Shown here: in pieces, positions 1 to 9,295 of the stretch | How positions within the stretch are numbered: position 1 is the first letter of the stretch | Layout: each line of letters begins with the position of its first letter | Origin: Acanthosepion esculentum | Lineage: Eukaryota; Mollusca; Cephalopoda; Sepiida; Sepiidae | DNA length: 64,000 nt | Direction: 5' to 3' | Assembly (NCBI GenBank): GCA_964036315.1 | Contig: OZ038509.1 | Coordinates: 25,034,705 to 25,098,704 of the forward strand | Position numbers and translations under genes: made by a program | The notes under the pieces: model-generated | Seen by the model: only the letters and a program-made list of their open reading frames with translations | What the model was told of the DNA's origin: nothing | The model's database searches: none

Positions 1-1024
1 CTTCAGGTTTCATCAATTTATTAAATAAATACTTACTACTAGTAAATCTAAACTGCATCTCACCTTATTAGCCACTTCAGGTTTCATCAATTTATTAAAT
101 AAATACTTACTACTAGTAAATCTAAACTGCATCTCACCTTATTAGCCACTTCAGGTTTCATCAATTTATTAAATAAATACTTACTACTAGTAAATCTAAA
201 CTGCATCTCACCTTATTAGCCGCTTCAGGTTTCATCAGTTTATTAAATAAATACTTATTACTAGTAAATCTAAACTGCATCTCACCTTATTAGCCACTTC
301 AGGTTTCATCAATTTATTAAATAAATACTTATTACTAGTAAATCTAAGCTGCATCTCACCTTATTAGCCGCTTCAGGTTTCATCAGTTTATTAAATAAAT
401 ACTTATTACTAGTAAATCTAAGCTGCATCTCACCTTATTAGCCGCTTCAGGTTTCATCAGTTTATTAAATAAATACTTATTCCTATTAAATCTAAACTGC
501 ATCTCACCTTATTAGCCGCTTCAGGTTTCATCAATTTATTAAATAAATACTTATTACTAGTAAATCTAAGCTGCATCTTACCTTATTAGCCGCTTCAGGT
601 TTCATCAGTTTATTAAATAAATACTTACTACTAGTAAATCTAAACTGCATCTCACCTTATTAGCCGCTTCAGGTTTCATCAATTTATTAAATAAATACTT
701 ATTCCTATTAAATCTAAACTGCATCTCACCTTATTAGCCGCTTCAGATTTCATCAATTTATTAAATAAATACTTATTACTAGTAAATCTAAGCTGCATCT
801 CACCTTATTAGCCACTTCAGGTTTCATCAATTTATTAAATAAATACTTATTCCTATTAAATCTAAACTCCATCTCACCTTATTAGCAGCTTCAGGTTTCA
901 TCAGTTTATTAAATAAATACTTATTCCTATTAAATCTAAACTGCATCTCACCTTATTAGCCACTTCAGGTTTCATCAATTTATTAAATAAATACTTATTA
1001 CTAGTAAATCTAAACTGCATCTCA
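1..1024. repeat. 74-bp tandem array, about 13.8 copies
   Basis: Units beginning CTTCAGGTTTCATCA recur every 74 bp (starts at 1, 75, 149 and so on) and are cut by the window edge. Variation sits at a few sites: CCACTTC/CCGCTTC, CATCAA/CATCAG, and ACTAGTAAATC versus CCTATTAAATC. The mix of variant types along the array suggests unequal exchange. No coding potential is seen and no parent element was recognised elsewhere in the window. Confidence 0.97.
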
Positions 1025-1474
1025 TGTTATGTGTTTCTGTCCAAAAGTCTTATACAATAATTTCAACGTAAAGAAAACAATGGTAACTTGATTGATTAAT
1101 TTCTTGCTGGTCAGTTCATTTTCTGTTTAACGCTTGTCCAAATTCCTTTTTTTGTCTTTCTGAATATCTTTTCTTTTTTTTTGTTCTAATCTTGGCAATG
1201 CTTACATTTTATTTCTGATTGTTCTCTGATCTATTTTCAACATTTTTGCTATTTCGGTTGCATTCCCAACAATAACATCTTTCTCCTCGGAGGTTATTTC
1301 TTTCGAACATTCTTCTTAGCGTGAAAGCGCTCAATACGCAGGATAAAGCATTTGTGGATATAAACAGTGTGGATACAGAGTATGACACTGAAAGGCAACA
1401 GTCTGTTTCCTGTAAACATCAGGCCATGTTTCTGTGTATATTTTTGAGATGAGGTATTATGTACACTATTTACA
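1025..1474. other. AT-rich stretch, no gene seen
   Basis: Single-copy-looking sequence between the 74-bp array and the inverted repeat that starts near 1,475. It has T-rich runs and no ORF with recognisable content. Short open frames running into the next repeat are translations of that repeat, not genes. Confidence 0.5.
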
Positions 1475-1512
1475 TTGCTCAGACTATCATCCCCATCTTT
1501 GTTGCCATGTTT

Positions 1513-1558
1513 ATCACAACGTTTAGGCCGTTGTACACTCCGGCCTTCTTCAGGTGGT
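1513..1558 (-). ncRNA. Degenerate family-A hammerhead-like motif
   Basis: On the minus strand the order is CTGAAGA, a stem GGCCG/CGGCC, then TAAAC where GAAAC is expected (G12 changed to U), then GTT and GTGAT. Stem I would be ACCAC with GUGAU (four of five pairs). The loss of G12 should inactivate it. It is the inverted partner of the copy at 1,845. Confidence 0.5.
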
Positions 1559-1844
1559 TGGAATGTCAAACTGAACCCTTTATTCCACTCGCTCGGGTAG
1601 ACTGTTCTTGTTCTATGTGCCATGTCTAATGGATGTCAGTTATCAGTTATCTCCTGTTAATTCCCCTCTTCAAGTCCTCCACCGCCTTAACCAGGTATTG
1701 AACTGACGCTCCTAAGGTGGTGGAGAACTTGGAGAGGGGAATTAACAGGAGATAACTGATAACTGACATCCATTTAGACATGGCATGTGGAACTAGAACA
1801 GTCTACCCCAGTGAGCGAAATAAAGGGTTCAGTCTGACATTCCA

Positions 1845-1890
1845 ATCACCTGAAGAAGGCCGAAGTGTACAACGGCCGAAACGTTGTGAT
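1845..1890 (+). ncRNA. Family-A hammerhead ribozyme candidate
   Basis: Reading 5' to 3': AUCAC (stem I), CUGAAGA (core C3-A9), one extra A, GGCCG...CGGCC (stem II), GAAA (G12-A15.1), a self-complementary ACGU that can only form stem III between two molecules, U17, then GUGAU, which pairs perfectly with AUCAC. The putative cleavage triplet is GUU at 1,883-1,885. Departures from the canonical motif are the extra A before stem II and the loop-less stem III. The dimer-type stem III resembles reports for Penelope-like elements. Activity is unproven. Confidence 0.55.
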
Positions 1891-1930
1891 AAATATGGTG
1901 ACAAAGATGAGGATAATAGTCTGAGCAATG

Positions 1931-2279
1931 TAAATAGTTTATCAGGCCATGTTGGTTCGATATTAGCTTTTCTATTTATACATGTTAGTCACTGGGGCAT
2001 TATAGTTTGCAAGATCAGTTATTTATAGTTTAATGGGTATTTTAACAGCTGTTGAATAAGTGACAAATGTCAGATATAGACATGTTTATATGTATGTATA
2101 TATTATATATCATATGTATATATAATGAAGTCATCCATATCTATAGGCACAAAAACATATAATGAAGACATATACGAATTAGGATCAAATATAGTTCACA
2201 TATGGATCAGAATCTGACAAAACAAATACGAAACGTTTATCAAGTTTTAATAAAACTTAGACATGTTAGATTGATGAAC
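1931..2279. other. AT-rich stretch downstream of family-A repeat
   Basis: Contains short palindromic TATA-type runs near 2,085-2,125 and the string CTGACAAAACAAATACGAAAC near 2,215, which loosely resembles the hammerhead spacing but lacks paired stems. No gene is seen. Confidence 0.4.
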
Positions 2280-2356
2280 ATTTCCTGTTTGTTTATTATA
2301 TCTGTCTATCTATCTATCTATCTATCTATCTACGTATCTATCTATATATATATATG
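2280..2356. repeat. (TATC)n then (TA)n microsatellite
   Basis: About nine TATC units with one TACG interruption run directly into (TA)n and then into the family-B element at 2,357. Confidence 0.95.
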
Positions 2357-2558
2357 AAGAAATATAGTCTTAAGATGTGCTATATTTATGGGATAAAGTG
2401 CTCAGTATCAGAGATATAGCGTGTGTAAATATAAAAGTGAACATAGAAGTCAACACTTAGAGGCGACAGTCTGTTTCATGCTAGATGCAATCGTCAGGCC
2501 ATGATTGCATCTAGCATGAAACAGACTGTTGCCTCTAAGTGTTGACTTCTATATTCAC

Positions 2559-2566
<8 letters not shown>
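2357..2566. repeat. Family-B palindromic element
   Basis: A left flank (GAAGAAATATAGTCTTAAG...) is followed by a near-perfect palindrome from about 2,430 to 2,566 whose arms contain CAACACTTAGAGG and its complement. Related copies lie at 18,517-18,630 (left half only), 26,286-26,512 (whole), and 35,400-35,480 and 35,700-35,790 (right half). Every copy abuts a (TA)n tract. The centre carries a hammerhead-like core on the minus strand. Confidence 0.85.
2462..2500 (-). ncRNA. Family-B hammerhead ribozyme candidate
   Basis: Minus strand: GGC (stem I), CUGACGA (intact C3-A9), a 13-nt stem II with UGC/GCA pairs over an AUCUA loop and a U-U mismatch at its base, GAAA, then stem III ACA/UGU with a 3-nt loop, C17, and GCC pairing with GGC. 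The cleavage triplet would be GUC between 2,464 and 2,465. Stem I is short and stem II weak, so activity is uncertain, but the core and the cleavage triplet are all present. Confidence 0.5.
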
Positions 2567-2607
<41 letters not shown>

Positions 2608-2794
2608 TACATAAATATATACAAACATATATATACACACACACACAAGATTATATATATATTATATATATAATTATATATATATTAGATATATGATTAT
2701 ATATATATATATATATATATAATTATATATATATTAGATATATGATTATATTATATATATATATATATAATTATATATATATTAGATATATGAT

Positions 2795-2844
<50 letters not shown>

Positions 2845-2947
2845 GCACGCATTCAAACTGTGACGAAAGACATGACGTACCTCGGCGCACTGCACTTTCT
2901 GACTTCCCTCTCATCACCACTTTTTTTTCCTTTTTGTTTACTACACA

Positions 2948-3021
<74 letters not shown>

Positions 3022-3035
3022 TATTGGGTAAGCTT
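2567..3035. repeat. Complex (TA)n/(CA)n microsatellite block
   Basis: Long (TA)n runs, (CA)n near 2,595 and 2,638, and three copies of a roughly 50-bp unit containing AATTATATATATATTAGA between 2,655 and 2,800. A non-repetitive island at about 2,860-2,950 is flanked by (TA)n on both sides. Open frames of alternating Tyr and Ile here are microsatellite translations. Confidence 0.95.
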
Positions 3036-3044
3036 TTGCTTTAA

Positions 3045-3285
3045 TAATTCCTAACTCTCCATTGTCCGAGTCAGAGTTCTGACCGTAACCCAATTGAAAA
3101 CCTTTGGGTGATAATGGACAAGCATGCCCATAATAGGAAAGTTAACACAGAAGATGAATTAAAGAAATGCTGACAAAATCTGGCGAAGGACGTTTATTTA
3201 GTAAAGAATTTAGTTTCCATCCTGCCCTGAAGAATTAAGGCCGGTATTAAAGCAAAAGGTTACCCAACAAAATACTAAATCATTT
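3045..3285 (+). pseudogene. Tc1-like transposase C-terminal fragment
   Basis: The plus strand translates to a C-terminal Tc1 transposase tail. The motif SDRNPIENLW contains the third catalytic acidic residue (E of DDE) and is followed by a helical tail ending KAKGYPTKY and a stop. In-frame stops occur at QNLAK and before RIKAG, so it is dead. The N-terminal two thirds are missing and the 5' side is a (TA)n tract. Established knowledge: Tc1/mariner transposases cut and paste DNA at TA sites. This copy is too short to assign a subfamily. Confidence 0.8.
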
Positions 3286-3402
3286 TTTGACTTGTATAAT
3301 GTACATATGCACACCTGTATTAATAAACGAATTCTATTACTCACTTGTCTTGGTAAATAAACAAAATGGGTGCGTCCATTGTTTTGCCTTGTACTGTGTG
3401 TC

Positions 3403-3445
<43 letters not shown>

Positions 3446-3880
3446 AGTGTAGTGGGGCAGCAGATCATTATTTAAACATATATTATTAATTATAATAGAC
3501 AATGAATGTCTATTATGTCTGATCATGAGCCTGTTTAATATTCAAATGTTTCTTTAATTTTGGGTGAAAATAAAGACAAAAATTGTCCAACATTTGGATA
3601 TTTTTTTATTAAGTTGGTTCTAACCTTTTGGTTCACATGAGCCATCCTTACAATGGTTATACAAACATGAAACAAAGATAGCCACCATCAAAGCTCATAT
3701 TTTGTTATTTTGACATAGAAGATTGCTATGCAATGACAACAGTCGCAGAATAGCAGACGCAGATCGTAAGTTCAAGATGTGGTTCTATGACATCATACCA
3801 TGCGATAAACCAAAATATTACAACAGAACCAATTATTATTATATTTATTAGATGACATCTAGACATTGAATATTTATTCA
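3286..3880. other. Tc1 3' flank and unassigned sequence
   Basis: Probably holds the 3' part of the Tc1 element, with a GTGT/TATA microsatellite at about 3,396-3,445. A self-complementary patch, AGACAATGAATGTCT, lies at about 3,498. From 3,640 onward the sequence looks single copy and no gene is seen. Confidence 0.45.
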
Positions 3881-4006
3881 AATTTATAACATATACATGT
3901 TATAAAATTTATAACATATGCATGTTATAAAATTTATAACATATGCATGTTATAAAATTTATAACATATACATGTTATAAAATTTATAACATATGCATGT
4001 TATAAA
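3881..4006. repeat. 25-bp palindromic tandem repeat, five copies
   Basis: AATTTATAACATAT(A/G)CATGTTATAA recurs at 3,881, 3,906, 3,931, 3,956 and 3,981. Each unit is itself a dyad centred on the ATGCAT or ATACAT core. It lies immediately 3' (minus-strand sense) of the family-C hammerhead, as does a single related dyad at about 30,755-30,775. Confidence 0.95.
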
Positions 4007-4061
4007 ATCACTACAAAATTTGCAATTTTGTTTCAACACCTCAGGTCTCTTGTCAAGTGAT
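4007..4061 (-). ncRNA. Family-C hammerhead with U3-A8 core swap
   Basis: Minus strand: AUCAC (stem I), UUGACAA in place of CUGANGA, stem II GAGACC/GGUGUU with one G-G mismatch over UGA, GAAA, stem III of about eight pairs (ACAAAAUU with AAUUUUGU) over a GCA loop, A17, then GUGAU pairing perfectly with AUCAC. The cleavage triplet is GUA, between 4,011 and 4,012. All three helices form. C3 and G8, which pair in the canonical active site, are both changed, to U and A, which would keep a Watson-Crick pair. The copy at 30,778 has the same double change. Confidence 0.6.
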
Positions 4062-5035
4062 GATGTTGAATGGAGAATAAATGGTTTTAAGAGTTCAAAA
4101 GCCAACCAAATGCCCTCAGTAGGGGAAACTTTGTTATGTAACCCATGATGACCAATCAGAATACAAGTATATGGTAATTTAAAATAACATGACGACATAT
4201 TCTGGTATAAGTACACTCTATTAGGGCAATAAAGTTAAGATTAGATTAAATTGGAAATCAATCTATAGATGTATTTAGAAGTCAATATATATCAATATCA
4301 AATATGTGGTGCAGTTTAATCTATATTACAATGCATCATTCATACAAAAAGGAAATTAGTAAAATTAATGAGATAAAATGGAAAATTCACTTCGCTAACT
4401 AAATTTTAAAAATGCATTAACCCACTAACCACTTGATGAATGTTATGATCCTTGGTTTTTAAGATTATAAACTGTATTAGGTCTTCCTTAAATATGTAAG
4501 TACTTTCGACAGGTTCTCCGGTCATCATCAGGCATGGAAACTATTTTCTTTTTGGTAAAATTCAGGTAGCATCTGAGACAATAAAATATAATGCAAATTG
4601 AAATATGTTTTTTTGAAGTGTGTGTGTGTGTGTGTGTGTGTGTATTATAAACAGGGCTGGTGCACACATTTCATGCTAATCCCCAAACCTATGATGCAGG
4701 CAACCCCCCAATAATTTTCATATGGTAATATTCATATAAAATACAAATGTTTATTGTAACCAAATTATGTACAATAATAGATCATATGCAATATAGGTGA
4801 ATAATTCAACTAGAAAAAATAAAAATTAATACAATGTATCTAAATAAAAATTAGAGACATGTCATAATATAGTTCATTCCATCTTAAAAAATTAACAATC
4901 TGTTGTGGTAATTTCTAACATCAACTTGAGATTTTCTTGTTAAAAAGTTGCATACTTTTAGCACATTCAACATTATGGATAAAATATAGTGAATTTTATA
5001 TCGTGTTATATTTAATATAGTATTTTATATTGTAT

Positions 5036-5074
<39 letters not shown>

Positions 5075-5331
5075 AAATATATTGATAAAACAGGAAAAAA
5101 CCATTAGGTTGATGATCCGAAGTTTTTTAGTATTTTTGTTTTTAAAAAACAATGTTTGATACTCAAGTAGTGCCTAGATTATAATTATTTTTAAAAAAAA
5201 ATAATTTGCCACCATTCCTTGGTACTAGATTGTCACATTTTCTGACAGACTTTTTGATACCTCCATTACAGGGTAACTATCCCAGATACCTGGAATGGAA
5301 TCTTTGTCATACATTTTTCCTCCAATCAATA

Positions 5332-5367
<36 letters not shown>

Positions 5368-5935
5368 TTTGTAGGATGTTTAAAAGTATCCAAAAAAAAA
5401 GTGAAGATGAGGAGACAAAGTGGAAAAGCTCCCTTGAGTTTCTTCAGAAATCTTCTTTAGCATGAAAATAAGAGAAAACTGTATGTGAGGAAATATGTAT
5501 TGGGATCTTTAAGGATAAGTGGGGACCATAAATCAACTTTACCTCTTTATATCCAATGACCAAACCACAGAGCGTGTCTGTCTGCTTGTTTGTTTGTTAT
5601 ATAACAATAATGAAAATACTTGATGTAAGAACATCAGATTATAGAGGAAGGCCAAAAAATATATTGGATGAAATGGTGTATTAAAAACAACAAAGATGAA
5701 GATAATAGTCAAAATAATATATAAAATAATGTATTGCTGCACAGGAATTACCATGTTTCAAAAACAGAAGCTAAAATGTTCCAATTCAATTACAGAAATT
5801 AAATTTAATTAAAGTAATGAGTTCTGTTTCATTTTCAAGCAAATTTTGGAATAACTTATTTTGAAATTTACAGAGAGTATGAGCAAAACAAATTCTTAGT
5901 TTAATTTGTAAAGGTAGGTAGAAAAAAAAGCTAAT
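4062..5935. other. Unassigned AT-rich region with microsatellites
   Basis: The first 180 bp match the flank at 30,833-30,960, so they belong to the family-C element. Microsatellites: (GT)n at about 4,619-4,643 and 5,041-5,073, (TA)n at about 5,333-5,364. No gene is recognised; the short open frames have no recognisable content. Confidence 0.45.
4494..4536 (-). ncRNA. Family-E hammerhead-like motif
   Basis: Minus strand: CAUGC, then an intact CUGAUGA, one extra U, a hairpin GACCGG/CCUGUC over AGAA with one C-U mismatch, GAAA, a self-complementary AGUACU for stem III, U17, then ACAUA. Stem I has three of five pairs. As in family A there is one extra base before stem II and a loop-less stem III. 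Only one copy is seen in the window. Confidence 0.4.
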
Positions 5936-6012
5936 GCCGATAAGATGGTGAGTATCACAAATCACTGCCCTGGACTCTCAATCTGTTGTTGAGGTGCGGG
6001 GGTTCAAGTGTA
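5936..6012 (+). other. Possible tRNA-derived fragment
   Basis: TGGTGAGTAT resembles a pol III A box and GGGGGTTCAAGTG a B box about 45 bp later, the usual spacing in a tRNA. No clean cloverleaf could be drawn, so it may be a worn SINE head or chance. Confidence 0.25.
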
Positions 6013-6239
6013 GTACATATCAGTAAACAGTTAATTTTCTGCAAATTTTTCCTTTTGCTTTTTTTTGCAAGTAATAAGAGCTCTTTTTTGTTCCAATTTA
6101 TTTTTCTCTGATAATCTCCTGGAATCTTTTGTACCTGAGAGCAAGGTATCATTTTGGTTTTTCTTTCTCAAAAATATCCACAAATTTCAACGATTAAAAT
6201 AAAATTCTTAAAAATGGAATTTTCTTTTTAGTGCAATGA

Positions 6240-6890
6240 GTTTTCTGCGGAACATCATTCCAAAGAAAACATTTCCCTGGGAGGACAAGGCATTGTGTGG
6301 CAAATGCATAAAAAGAATGAAAGAAGCAGGTATGGACCGACAGAAAACAAATCACTGGCTTAGGAGCGCCAGGTTGAAAGCTGAGGCATAAGGCCTAATT
6401 ATTGCAGCTCAGGACCAAAGCCTCGCAACCAGATCCTATCACTGTCAAGGATGGAACTAGCTCGAAATGCAAGCTCTGCGGAAAATATGATGAAACTGTC
6501 AACCATATTATTTCAGAGTGTCCAGAACTAGCAAAAATGAATATACCAAGAGACATAACAAGGTAGTGACATATGTGCACTGGAAGATATGCAAGAAGCA
6601 CAAAATTGAAACCACTGAGAGATGGTATGATAACCAACCTGACACAGTTACCCAAAATAACGATGTAACTATCCTCTGGGACATTTCAATTCAAACTGAC
6701 AGAAAAATAAAAGCCAACAAATTCAGGAAGTGTATTCTTATTGACATAGCAGTAGCATCTGAAAGAAACATTTCCATGAAAATTATTGATAAATTGTCCA
6801 AATACAAGGACCTGGAGATCAAGATTAGAAGGATGTGGGGAATGAAGACTGAGACTGTAACAATATTAGAATATTTCTGGACTTAGATGC
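6240..6890 (+). pseudogene. LINE ORF2 C-terminus with restriction-like endonuclease
   Basis: Broken plus-strand frames carry a CCHC-type knuckle (CKLCGKYDETVNHIISEC) followed from 6,518 by a 122-aa open part. This contains YVHWKICKKH, DVTILWDISIQTDRKIKAN, CILIDIAVASERN and KYKDLEIKIRRMWGM. The layout (knuckle, then an ID(I/V)AV strand, then KYxxL...RMW) matches the C-terminus of LINEs of the R2/NeSL group that use a restriction-like endonuclease for target-primed reverse transcription. The stretch before CILID that should hold the catalytic PD is deleted, so the nuclease would be inactive. The reverse transcriptase is missing. Stops at about 6,390 and 6,510 break the frame. Confidence 0.7.
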
Positions 6891-7100
6891 AGTATATACA
6901 CACATATCACCGCCTCTAGTAATCATGTCCACACAAACATGTATATGCTCAAAAGCTGAGTATTGTCAACCATGGATTCAACCGTGAAAACAGAATAACA
7001 TATTTTTATTACTCCAAAGCTTCAAAAAAATTAAATTTCAGCCTTAAATGACCCATAAGGAGTTGATGTGCCATTAAACAAATCAATCAATCAAAATATA
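6891..7100 (+). mobile_element. 3' tail of the LINE relic
   Basis: Untranslated sequence after the ORF2 stop ends in ACAAATCAATCAATCAAAAT, a short simple-repeat tail of the kind seen at LINE 3' ends. It probably marks the end of the 6,240 relic. Confidence 0.4.
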
Positions 7101-8124
7101 TGAAATCCCCAATGATAAATGTGTTGTATGGAACTGTGTGCTATATAAGTGACTGGAAATGGATTGATCACATCAATATACTGGCCACTGTTTCTTGGAA
7201 TATGTTGACTGGATCCCTTGCAGAGGAGGAAACCTCACCCTGCAGAAAGGAACCAACTGCTGGGTGGATAATTTACAGATATGGGTATAAAGCGGATCTA
7301 TGTTTACCTGTTTGAATTGTATGCAAACCAAACCTATGTCTACCTCTTTGATACTAAGCGTGTATCACATATGGCACATGGCTGGCTTACTTCATCTTAG
7401 AAAGTGACATGATCAATGTTATCAATAAAAGGATTCCATAATATTTTTCTTTATATGGCTTGGGAAAAAGTTATACCATTAATTTAATGGTAATTATACT
7501 ATTAATTTATGACATTATATCATTAAATGATGCCATTAAACATATATTATACCATTTTATTATGAATTTATACTATGTATACATTTATATCATTAAATGG
7601 TATGATTAAATATATTCATTATATTATGCCATGAATTTATTACCCTACTAGCTTAAAAGCTACACTCTGTGCAAAGTTTTAAGCTAGCTCCTGTGGAGGT
7701 CTAATTCTGACTAAAGAGACAGCTTAGAAAACAGCATTAGAAGTAATTTTGAATTCTTCAATTCACTCCACGGAACTTTAACTCTGATTTGGGCTATAAG
7801 TCCAATTTCAGATGAAATGATTCTGAGAATTGAGTTCTTCAAATCACAAATATTGCGGAACTTCAAAACCTGACGTCACAAAACTTCTCACTTTAGCTCT
7901 GATTCATTGCCATTTTGAAGAAATAAAATTGATTTCCTCAATTCACAAAGTTCTGGAGATATTTTAAAGTGAATTTAAAACAAATTTTTTAAATTCACAA
8001 AGTTTTTTTTGTTACTTTAAACTCAATATAAATTAAAAACTTTTAAAATCACTAATTTTTTTCAGTTATTTTAAAATTTCAATTTTTGAACTCATCCTGA
8101 TTTCAAAAAAGTATATTTTTTATA
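7101..8124. other. AT-rich low-complexity region
   Basis: Between 7,470 and 7,640 there are degenerate repeats around ATTAATTTATG and ATCATTAAATGATG. Between 7,735 and 8,110 a degenerate unit near GAATTCTTCAATTCAC/TTTAAATTCACAAAG recurs. No gene is seen. Confidence 0.4.
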
Positions 8125-8535
8125 AATATAAAAAATGTCTCAAAATAATTGTTGGACTTTGTCCATTTCATAATGTGTGACGTCATTTGTTTACATTTGG
8201 ATACACATCAAGCAGATATGAATGTACAAGAGAAAATCATGGAGAATTGTAGTTTAAAAAAGTAAAATCGACCTTGCTAACCAAAATGTTCCTCTGTGGC
8301 TCGATTGATAAAAGCATGTCAGGCTATATGATGGTTCCGTATAGGATACAGGTTCAATTCCTGTCGGAGGACACATATTTTCTATGAAAATTTCTCAGAC
8401 ATTCAGGCCGGTAAATGTTGTTAATACTGTTTATTATAAACAGAGCATTTACTTAAATATTTGTATCTATAAAAAGAATGTATAAACATAAAAAATGTCT
8501 CAAAATAATTGTCAGACTTTGTCCATTTTATAATA
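8125..8535. repeat. 50-bp direct repeats flanking a tRNA-like gene
   Basis: The segment containing ATGTCTCAAAATAATTGT and GGACTTTGTCCATTT at about 8,125-8,175 recurs at about 8,487-8,535 with few changes, same orientation, 360 bp apart. The pair brackets the tRNA-like gene and may be a duplicated flank or the ends of a small element. Confidence 0.7.
8290..8371 (+). tRNA. Class-II tRNA-like gene or pseudogene, anticodon CUA
   Basis: A cloverleaf can be drawn. Acceptor 8,290-8,296 pairs with 8,365-8,371 (seven pairs, one wobble). D stem GCT/AGC is at 8,299 and 8,313. The anticodon stem is 8,317-8,321 with 8,329-8,333 and the loop is GGCTATA. A long variable arm has TCC/GGA (8,336-8,346). The T stem ACAGG/CCTGT encloses TTCAATT. 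A T4 run at 8,378 fits a pol III terminator. The long variable arm is typical of Leu and Ser tRNAs. By position the anticodon is CUA, which would read the amber codon. Base 33 is G instead of the near-universal U, so a pseudogene or SINE head is more likely than a working suppressor. A bipartite promoter (TGGCTCGATTG, GGTTCAATTCC) is present. Confidence 0.55.
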
Positions 8536-9295
8536 TATATATATTATGGTATCAGAATGTTGAGCTGTTAAATAAAAAAATTATTTGCACCTTATTTGTT
8601 ATTAGTACATTTACTGTGAAATAAAAACCCTAAGTAAACATTGTCTAAATGTGCTAATTCCATAATTCTGGCCAGGGTTTGTAGTAACAATGCTTCATTT
8701 CAGAAGAGGTTATACTATAAAAACAATCATTGAATATTAATTTTAGAAAAAACAGGCCCTTCTCATTTCTTCTGATCAATGTTAACACATGACCATATCA
8801 CCCAGTCCTGTGATTCAGTTTGAATGTCATGTCTGAGATGTGGAGATGAAAAACAGAAAGAAAACTATTACGCGACTTTTAAAAAGTACAGTGTTCATTG
8901 AAAGATACTGCAATCTTTTCATCTTCATACATATAGGTTTTCATCTTCATAGGTATCTACATCATTTTGAAAGTTATCAATTCCAACATTGCATTAAAAG
9001 CAACAAAAACAAAAATGGTAATCTGACAAAGGTAAGGAATAAATATATGTTCCATTCTTGGCCGTAACAATAAAGAGTTATTTGTACAAAATATATTTCT
9101 TGGAGAAAATGTCTTCAGCGTGTCTCAACAAAGACCTATTCTGAGGAATTCATATTTTAAATAAAAACTTAAAACACAGTCCATTAGTTGACTAAAAATG
9201 CCACATTTCATAAATTCTACAATTTTCTTGGAAAGACAGTTTTTCAGAAAACTCTAGCCTATATACTGTGTGTACATAGATCTAGATGTGGTTAG
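8536..9295. other. Unassigned AT-rich sequence
   Basis: No gene or clear repeat is seen. A direct repeat of TTTTCATCTTCATA occurs near 8,918-8,950. Confidence 0.4.

Larger units (their letters stand above)
1475..1930. repeat. Head-to-head inverted pair of family-A terminal repeats
   Basis: Positions 1,475-1,689 are the reverse complement of 1,713-1,930 with scattered differences; the spacer is about 23 bp. Each arm carries a family-A hammerhead-like motif and the tract AGGGGAATTAACAGGAG. The same unit recurs at 46,130-46,345, around 42,925-43,400, at 23,500-23,572 (minus) and as the 128-bp and 88-bp arrays. Repeats ending in this kind of motif are known from Penelope-like retroelements; no Penelope reverse transcriptase is visible here, so that link is inference. 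Confidence 0.85.

Noticed and set aside
1780..2028. Protein-like frame with PEEGRSVQRPKRCDK
   Set aside because: The conserved peptide is the translation of the family-A hammerhead-like motif, explaining its recurrence without a protein.
2742..3054. Open frames rich in alternating Tyr and Ile on both strands (also at 26.5 and 28.4 kb)
   Set aside because: They are translations of (TA)n microsatellites.
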